A stretch of DNA of 13,001 nt from assembly GCA_027485075.1 (NCBI GenBank), contig JAIXRT010000036.1, positions 1 through 13,001 of the forward strand. The letters run 5' to 3'. A program made the translations under genes and the position numbers. Position 1 is the first letter of the stretch, and every line of letters starts with the position of its first letter. Shown in pieces: positions 8,701 to 13,001 of the stretch. This stretch comes from Cytophagaceae bacterium. GTDB lineage: Bacteria; Bacteroidota; Bacteroidia; Cytophagales; Spirosomataceae. The notes beneath the pieces were generated by a model that saw nothing but the letters and a program-made list of their open reading frames with translations, ran no database searches and was not told where the DNA came from.

Positions 8701-9008
8701 CTTATGAAGCACAATTTTCTTCGATTCGAGGCATTGAGGTAAATGATTTTGACCATGATGGGAAGTTAGATATTTTGTTAGCTGGCAATTTCTTTGATTC
8801 ATTACCAGAGTGGGGACGATTTGATTCACTTTATGGTTTGATGTTAAAAGGTTTCGGTCAAGGAAAATTTGCTGTAAAACGCTCAAAGGACACGGGTTTT
8901 CAGACGCGTGGTCAGGTACGAAAAATGTCTCTAGTGAAAGTTAAAGGAGGGAATTTTGTTGTCCTCGCTAAAAACAATGACAAAGCACAAGTGTTTCAAG
9001 TAAAATAA
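5706..9008 (+). CDS. Giant FG-GAP/VCBS-ASPIC/UnbV lipoprotein, copy 1 (CRTAC1-like)
   Basis: This complete protein of 1100 residues is predicted to be anchored to the outer membrane. The ATG at 5706 is preferred because it begins a clean lipoprotein signal; an upstream TTG at 5673 would add 11 non-signal residues and overlap the promoter candidate. The predicted lipid-anchored Cys17 is followed by S-T-K-D-D, resembling the surface-export signal of Bacteroidota lipoproteins. The lipobox (A-F-A-C) is imperfect. Seven Ca-binding D-x-[DN]-x-D-G-like loops lie near residues 65, 117, 176, 252, 304, 386 and 478. An ASPIC/UnbV domain follows at about 525-592 (G-I-G-A-K-V, and I-I-W-P-D), then seven more loops near 654, 707, 765, 826, 875, 909 and 1014. 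Two seven-bladed integrin-like propellers are inferred. No catalytic motif is recognisable, so ligand or protein binding on the cell surface is the likeliest role. It lies 8 bp from its paralogue. Confidence 0.93.
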   Translation: MKHFVLLCSAAFLAFACSTKDDTLFEELPASETGIDFVNRSLEKKEFNIFNYRNFYNGGGVAIGDVNNDGLSDLFVTSNFEDNKLYLNKGGMHFEDITVQAGIVGKKFWSTGVTFADVNGDGLMDIYVCNSGSRDARGNQLYMNQGIKGGIPSYKEKAKEAGLEDGGLSTHAAFFDYDRDGDLDMYLLNNSFTPIDKLGYTNLRDMRDKLGGDKLFRNDSPDGKSIKFTDVSEKAGIYGSLIGFGLGITIGDVNNDNWPDIYISNDFYERDYLYINQHDGTFKEDLENQMPHISLSSMGADIADINDDGNLDIFVTDMLPGDDRRLKTTSIFEGYNLVDLKLKRGFWHQYMRNNLQLNNGDGTFSEVGQLAGVHATDWSWGALIFDMDNDGQKDIFVANGIAKDLTDQDFVDFLGDRNTMQQMLNGKVFDYKEFTDKISSVPIPNYAFKNEGDLKFSNQAKSWGLEGPGFSNGSAYGDLDNDGDLDLVVNNVNAPLSVYKNKTNEKLKNHYLTIHLKGTARNLNGIGAKVTLFQQGKIKVLQQMPNRGFQSSSDHQMVFGLGQNGKIDSLQIIWPDDNMQVLKAVKSDQVLTLDYAKANGKFVFTPVITKPLFSDVTSKTLAYTHQESLFNDWDRDVLLKQKFSTQGPAMAVGDVNGDGLDDVYLGGGAGQKKQLFVQQASGQFKESTQADFSLDQTTENTDAIFFDADGDKDLDLFIVTGSNEFEINAPELHDLLYLNDGKGNFKRDLRFPTIFENGSCVTAADMDHDGDIDLFVGSRMLSTKYGMSPSSNLYINDGTGGFKNYSKRFMPEIGELGMVTDAEWTDVNRDGYADLVIAQDWGGIVVFKNERGRKLVKQEMVPGSEGLWGCLKPADIDGDGDMDFVAGNFGLNSKVKASAEFPATLSVNDFDKNGTVEQIISCVTEDGNTYPMVLKGELQRATPAIKQKFIKYKDYANKTVEELYSDEQRTGMVIRQITTTESAFLINDGKGNFSLQALPYEAQFSSIRGIEVNDFDHDGKLDILLAGNFFDSLPEWGRFDSLYGLMLKGFGQGKFAVKRSKDTGFQTRGQVRKMSLVKVKGGNFVVLAKNNDKAQVFQVK

Positions 9009-9016
9009 TAAGTAGT

Positions 9017-12000
9017 ATGAATAAGTATCTCGCATTTTTCATTTTATCCACTGGTTTCCTAGCGTGTAAATCAGGTGATGATGTGCAATTGTTTGAGAAA
9101 TTGCCTGCCTCTAAAACGCACATTGATTTTTCGAATCAAATCAAGGAAACCCCTGAATTTAATATTTTGGATTACCTCTATTTTTATAATGGTGGAGGGG
9201 TCGCGTCTGGAGACATCAACAATGACGGTCTCGTAGATTTGTTTTTTACGTCGAATCAGGGTAAAAATAAGTTATACCTGAACAAGGGAAATATGGAGTT
9301 TGAAGACATTTCGGTCAAGGCCGGGGTGGAAGGATTCTCTGATTGGAAGACTGGAGTGACCATGGCCGATGTGAATGGGGATGGGTTATTGGATATTTAC
9401 GTCTGTGCGGTGAGTAATTTCAAAGGGATGGAGGGGTCGAATGAGTTGTACATCAATAATGGCGACAATACCTTCACGGAGAAAGCAAATGAGTATGGCC
9501 TAGATTTTACCGGTTTTGCTACCCAAGCAGCCTTTTTTGATTATGACAAAGATGGTGATTTGGATTGTTATCTATTGAACCATGCGGTTCATAATACCCG
9601 CTCGTACGACCGTGTCAATACGCGGATGTTGAAGGATAACGAGGCGGGTGATTATTTATACCGCAACGATGGGGGTAAGTTCAAAGACGTTTCTGCTGAA
9701 TCAGGTATTTACCAAGCCGCGATGGGCTATGGCTTGGGTGTTTCGGTTGCTGATTTAAATAATGACGGTTGGCTCGATATCTATGTCAGCAACGATTTCC
9801 ACGAGGACGATTATTATTACATCAATCAAAAAGACGGAACCTACAAGGAAGGAATTAAAGAGCATTTCAAGCATTTAAGTCGCTTTTCGATGGGGTCTGA
9901 TATTGCAGATATCAATAATGATGGATACCAGGATGTGATGACGCTGGACATGTACCCTGAGGATGAAAAGGTTGAGAAATCATCTGTGGGTGAGGATCCA
10001 CTAGATATTTACATGTATAAACTGCAGTTTGGGTATTTCAATCAATATAGCCGAAACTGTTTGCAGTTAAATATGGGTGGACAAAAGTTCTCCGATATTG
10101 CGGCCTCATCCGGCGTAGCAGCTACGGATTGGAGCTGGGGTACGCTAATGGCTGATTATGATGGGGATGGGCTGAAAGATATCTTCGTTTCAAACGGTAT
10201 TTTGCGTCGGCCAAATGACCTCGATTACCTCAAATTCGTCATCGGAGATTCGCTGCATTATGGCTTGCCAACTTCCCATAAATTGGATCAGGAAGCAATC
10301 GATTTAATGCCGAGCGGTAAGGTGCATAACTATTTGTTTCAAGGGTCGAAAGATTTACGTTTTAAAGATAAGTCGAAGGTTTGGGGATTTGAGGAAGAGG
10401 GAATTTCGAATGGTAGTTCGTATGCGGATTTGGACAATGATGGGGACTTGGATTTGATTTCCAATAACTTGAATGAGCCGGCAGGAATTTACGAAAACCA
10501 TTCCCGCGAATTGTTGAAGAATAATTTCGTGAAAGTGAAGTTTAAAGGAGAGGGAATGAATACGTTTGGTATCGGGGCCAAAGTGATATTGAAGACGAAA
10601 GAAGGCCAACAGCTTCAGCAGATGATGCCGACGCGTGGTTTTATGAGTTCGGTAGAACCTACGTTACTTTTCGGAATAGGTCAATTGACACAAGTGGATT
10701 CCTTGATTGTGATTTGGGAAAATGAGAAAATGCAAATCATCAAAAATCCGAAGATCAATGAATTGTTGACACTTGATCAGAAAAATGCACAGATGTTGGT
10801 GAAGGATTTTCAATTCTTTGTTCAGCCGAAACCGCTGTTCGAGGAAGTAACCGCAGCAGCTGGGATTCCTTATTTGCATCAAGAAAATACCTATTTTGAT
10901 TTCAACCGTGAGTTATTAATTCCATTTAAGGTTTCCATGGAAGGCCCTAAGATGGCCGTGGGGGATGTTAATGGAGACGGTTTAGAAGACTTTTATGTAG
11001 GAGGAGCGAAGTACCAAGCGGGCCAGTTGTTTTTGCAAAAGCCTAACGGTTTCACCTTTTCTCCTCAAACATCCTTTCACGTGGACAGCTTGTACGAAGA
11101 TGTAGATGCTTTGTTTTTTGATGCTGATGGCGATAAAGATCTAGACTTATATGTGGTGACAGGTGGAAATGAGTTTTACGATAAAATGCCTGAGCAGTTT
11201 GACCGTTTATACAAAAATGATGGCAAAGGGAATTTTACACGCGATGTAAAAGCCTTGCCTGCGATGTATGATAATAAATCGGTTGTTCGTCCATGCGACT
11301 TTGATCGGGATGGCGATATGGATTTATTCATCGGTGGTCGCGTGGTAGCTTACCATTATGGGTATTCGCCAAAATCATACTTATTAGTGAATAATGGAAA
11401 AGGACAATTCGCCGACAGGACACAGGCTTTAGCCCCAGAACTTCGTGAAGCGGGGATGTTGACCGAAGCCATTTGGGCCGATTTTGATCGCGATGGTGAT
11501 CAAGATTTAACTGTGGTAGGAGATTGGATGCCGATTAAAATGTTTGAAAATCAAAAGGGTAAATTCACGTCAATCGAAAATGGATTGTCGGAATTGACCG
11601 GTTTCTGGAGTGGTTTGACGGCGGGGGATTTTGACCAAGATGGTGATGTAGATTTTGTGGTAGGTAATTTAGGAACAAATACCAAATTGCGTAAGGAAGT
11701 AACTGGGAAGCTGCGGATGTTAATCAAGGATGTAGACAAGAATGAGACCGAGGAACATATTATTGGCTATAATCGAGGCGATGATTGGTACCCAATCAAT
11801 AGCAAAGACGAGATTGGGAAGCAGATTCCAAGCATCATTTCTAAAAAGTATACGAAATACAAAGATTTCGCAGGAAATACCATTGAGGAGTTATTTGGGG
11901 ATAGTGAACTGAAAGGTGCGACTGAGCGCATGGTGAATACATTTGAATCTATCTATTTGGAAAATAAAGGCAAGGGTAAGTTTGAGCGCCATGATTTACC

Positions 12001-12310
12001 GGCTTTGGCTCAAGTGTCCAAAGTGATGGTTTTGCGTACGGAGGATGTGGATAAAGATGGACATTTGGATGTTATTCTAGGTGGAAATTTCAATGGAGCT
12101 TCGATGTATCAAGCGCGTTATGATGCCTTTTTTGGTCTTATCTTAAAGGGGGATGGCAAGGGAGGATTTAAGGCCCTCATTCCTACGGATACCGGGTTCT
12201 TGCAAGAAGGTGACGTGCGCGATATCAAAATTGTCCAAACCCCGAAGGGTCCTTTGTATTTTGTGACGCGTAACTCCGATCGCATGCAAGTCTTTAAAAA
12301 GCTGAATTGA
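9017..12310 (+). CDS. Giant FG-GAP/VCBS-ASPIC/UnbV lipoprotein, copy 2 (CRTAC1-like)
   Basis: This complete 1097-residue paralogue of the preceding gene starts 8 bp after its stop and is surely co-transcribed with it. The signal peptide ends G-F-L-A-C, with the predicted lipid-anchored Cys17 followed by K-S-G-D-D, so it is probably outer-membrane anchored and perhaps surface exposed. Seven Ca-binding loops run from about residue 66 to 471. The ASPIC/UnbV domain starts near 518 (G-I-G-A-K-V-I-L), and I-V-I-W lies near 565. Seven more loops run from about 650 to 1010. As in copy 1, loop 9 reads DADGDKDLD. Loop 13 is degenerate, DVDKNETEE, even less likely to hold calcium than copy 1's DFDKNGTVE. 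No enzyme motif is seen. A heterodimer or division of labour with copy 1 is plausible because the copies have diverged but kept their layout. Its TGA overlaps the next gene's ATG. Confidence 0.93.
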   Translation: MNKYLAFFILSTGFLACKSGDDVQLFEKLPASKTHIDFSNQIKETPEFNILDYLYFYNGGGVASGDINNDGLVDLFFTSNQGKNKLYLNKGNMEFEDISVKAGVEGFSDWKTGVTMADVNGDGLLDIYVCAVSNFKGMEGSNELYINNGDNTFTEKANEYGLDFTGFATQAAFFDYDKDGDLDCYLLNHAVHNTRSYDRVNTRMLKDNEAGDYLYRNDGGKFKDVSAESGIYQAAMGYGLGVSVADLNNDGWLDIYVSNDFHEDDYYYINQKDGTYKEGIKEHFKHLSRFSMGSDIADINNDGYQDVMTLDMYPEDEKVEKSSVGEDPLDIYMYKLQFGYFNQYSRNCLQLNMGGQKFSDIAASSGVAATDWSWGTLMADYDGDGLKDIFVSNGILRRPNDLDYLKFVIGDSLHYGLPTSHKLDQEAIDLMPSGKVHNYLFQGSKDLRFKDKSKVWGFEEEGISNGSSYADLDNDGDLDLISNNLNEPAGIYENHSRELLKNNFVKVKFKGEGMNTFGIGAKVILKTKEGQQLQQMMPTRGFMSSVEPTLLFGIGQLTQVDSLIVIWENEKMQIIKNPKINELLTLDQKNAQMLVKDFQFFVQPKPLFEEVTAAAGIPYLHQENTYFDFNRELLIPFKVSMEGPKMAVGDVNGDGLEDFYVGGAKYQAGQLFLQKPNGFTFSPQTSFHVDSLYEDVDALFFDADGDKDLDLYVVTGGNEFYDKMPEQFDRLYKNDGKGNFTRDVKALPAMYDNKSVVRPCDFDRDGDMDLFIGGRVVAYHYGYSPKSYLLVNNGKGQFADRTQALAPELREAGMLTEAIWADFDRDGDQDLTVVGDWMPIKMFENQKGKFTSIENGLSELTGFWSGLTAGDFDQDGDVDFVVGNLGTNTKLRKEVTGKLRMLIKDVDKNETEEHIIGYNRGDDWYPINSKDEIGKQIPSIISKKYTKYKDFAGNTIEELFGDSELKGATERMVNTFESIYLENKGKGKFERHDLPALAQVSKVMVLRTEDVDKDGHLDVILGGNFNGASMYQARYDAFFGLILKGDGKGGFKALIPTDTGFLQEGDVRDIKIVQTPKGPLYFVTRNSDRMQVFKKLN

Positions 12311-13001
12311 TGCGGATAATCCTGGCAATTGCCCTTTTCTCGGTTTTCTCTTATGAATTTCCTAGTTGTTCAAAAGACGTCTCGGAAGGAGAAACCTTAG
12401 CGAAGCAACATTGTCAGTCCTGTCATGCCTTACCCGATCCAGCATCATTGCCCAAGAATGTTTGGCAATACAGCACACTGCCCTACATGGCGGTCATGCT
12501 CGGTGTTTCGAAGGAGATAGACTTATTGGAAAAACCTTTGTCAGATTACGCCATCATGCGTCCCAAGGGACAAATGATTTCGGACGCTGATTGGGAAAAA
12601 ATCAAGGAATATTATTTAACAAAGGCACCCAAGGAATTGGAGATTCCGGCCGCTGCTCCACTGAAAGAAAATAATGCTTTTTCTGTGGAAGATTTACCCG
12701 TTTCCTTGCCGAAAGGGACTATTCCAAATTTTACGGCGGTACGCATCGATGTTAAAAAACATCAAATCATCGCGGGTGATCAATCTAATCGGGTAATTTG
12801 GGTACTGGATGCGCAGGGTAATCCGATTCAGAAATCTGAAAATCAGAATGCCTTAACCTACATCGAACGCTGGAAGGATCAATATTTGTATACATTTATT
12901 GGTACGACTACCCAAGCAAATCCAGACGTTCGTGGCTCGGTGCAGTTGATAGGAAAAGGTGGTTCAACTGAAATTTTGAACGGGCTGAATCGACCTATTG
13001 A
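12310..13001 (+). CDS. c-type haem lipoprotein with a probable propeller domain, C-terminus cut off
   Basis: The frame opens at the ATG at 12310, whose A is the last base of the previous TGA (TGATG), and runs 230 codons to the window edge without a stop. A hydrophobic signal ends F-P-S-C; Cys20 followed by S-K-D suggests an outer-membrane lipoprotein, although the lipobox is imperfect. One haem site, CQSCH at residues 35-39, covalently binds haem c. It sits in a pattern I recall from cytochrome-VCBS fusion proteins: C-x-x-C-H-x-x-P-x-P, L-P-K-x-x-W, L-P-x-M-x-x-x-L-G, then I-S-x-x-D-W-x-x-I-x-x-Y-Y and A-P. Met60 is the best candidate distal ligand; Met63 and Met83 are alternatives. From about residue 138, strands such as R-V-I-W-V-L-D-A-Q-G-N look like propeller blades. 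Electron transfer to or from a substrate bound by the propeller proteins is an inference. Without its own terminal blades the fold is unproven. Confidence 0.87.
   Translation, partial: MRIILAIALFSVFSYEFPSCSKDVSEGETLAKQHCQSCHALPDPASLPKNVWQYSTLPYMAVMLGVSKEIDLLEKPLSDYAIMRPKGQMISDADWEKIKEYYLTKAPKELEIPAAAPLKENNAFSVEDLPVSLPKGTIPNFTAVRIDVKKHQIIAGDQSNRVIWVLDAQGNPIQKSENQNALTYIERWKDQYLYTFIGTTTQANPDVRGSVQLIGKGGSTEILNGLNRPI

Larger units (their letters stand above)
5706..12310 (+). repeat. Tandem gene duplication: two collinear 1.1-kb-residue-scale propeller lipoproteins
   Basis: The two adjacent proteins (1100 and 1097 residues) align in order over their whole length. Paired landmarks include L-F-E-x-L-P-A-S near the N-terminus, Y-N-G-G-G-V-A, the seven-loop/ASPIC/seven-loop plan, and K-Y-K-D-[YF]-A-x-x-T-[VI]-E-E-L (951 and 947). 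Loop positions stay within a few residues: 65/66, 478/471, 654/650, 909/905 and 1014/1010. DNA identity is visibly low between landmarks, so the duplication is old. Confidence 0.85.

Noticed and set aside
12366..12590. Plus-strand open frame of 74 codons inside the haem gene
   Set aside because: The overlapping frame from 12310 has CxxCH, a lipoprotein signal and family motifs over the same bases, so this one is a shadow.
1..13001. CRISPR arrays, insertion sequences, tRNA or rRNA genes, prophage or integration sites
   Set aside because: No spaced direct repeats, transposase or integrase motifs, terminal inverted repeats or RNA-gene signatures were seen on either strand.

Overview
The window looks like chromosomal DNA of an AT-rich Bacteroidota, most likely a Cytophagales-type environmental bacterium; the genus cannot be fixed from this sequence. 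The evidence is an adjacent SusC-like/SusD-like pair, several predicted lipoproteins with acidic residues just after the lipid-anchored cysteine, starts without a Shine-Dalgarno sequence but with A/T-rich upstream bases, and a TAnnTTTG-type -7 promoter element.

Layout. Positions 1-322 (minus strand) hold the N-terminus of a membrane-anchored serine-hydrolase (beta-lactamase/penicillin-binding-like) protein cut by the window edge. It is divergent from a small complete yidD gene (407-616). A gene-free, AT-rich control region of about 460 bp (617-1075) leads into a TonB-dependent outer-membrane transporter of the SusC/RagA type (1076-4075) and its SusD/RagB-type lipoprotein (4134-5603). A strong intrinsic terminator (5623-5656) closes this unit.

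Directly after the terminator, a candidate -7 element starts a second unit: two giant tandem paralogous lipoproteins (5706-9008 and 9017-12310), then a c-type haem lipoprotein (12310 to the window end, cut off) whose start overlaps the preceding stop by one base. Each giant protein has the same plan: lipoprotein signal, seven FG-GAP/VCBS Ca-binding loops, an ASPIC/UnbV domain, then seven more loops. This suggests two seven-bladed propellers per protein. The third gene has one CxxCH haem site and then sequence that could begin another propeller.

How they may work together (inference): SusC/SusD would bind and import an unknown ligand across the outer membrane, and the propeller and haem lipoproteins would be surface or outer-membrane partners that bind, present or oxidise it. 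No glycosidase, polysaccharide lyase, sulfatase or regulator gene is visible, so the substrate cannot be read from this window. The most interesting part is the pair of 7+ASPIC+7 proteins coupled to a haem lipoprotein next to a SusCD transporter. The families are known, but to my knowledge their joint function is not established.
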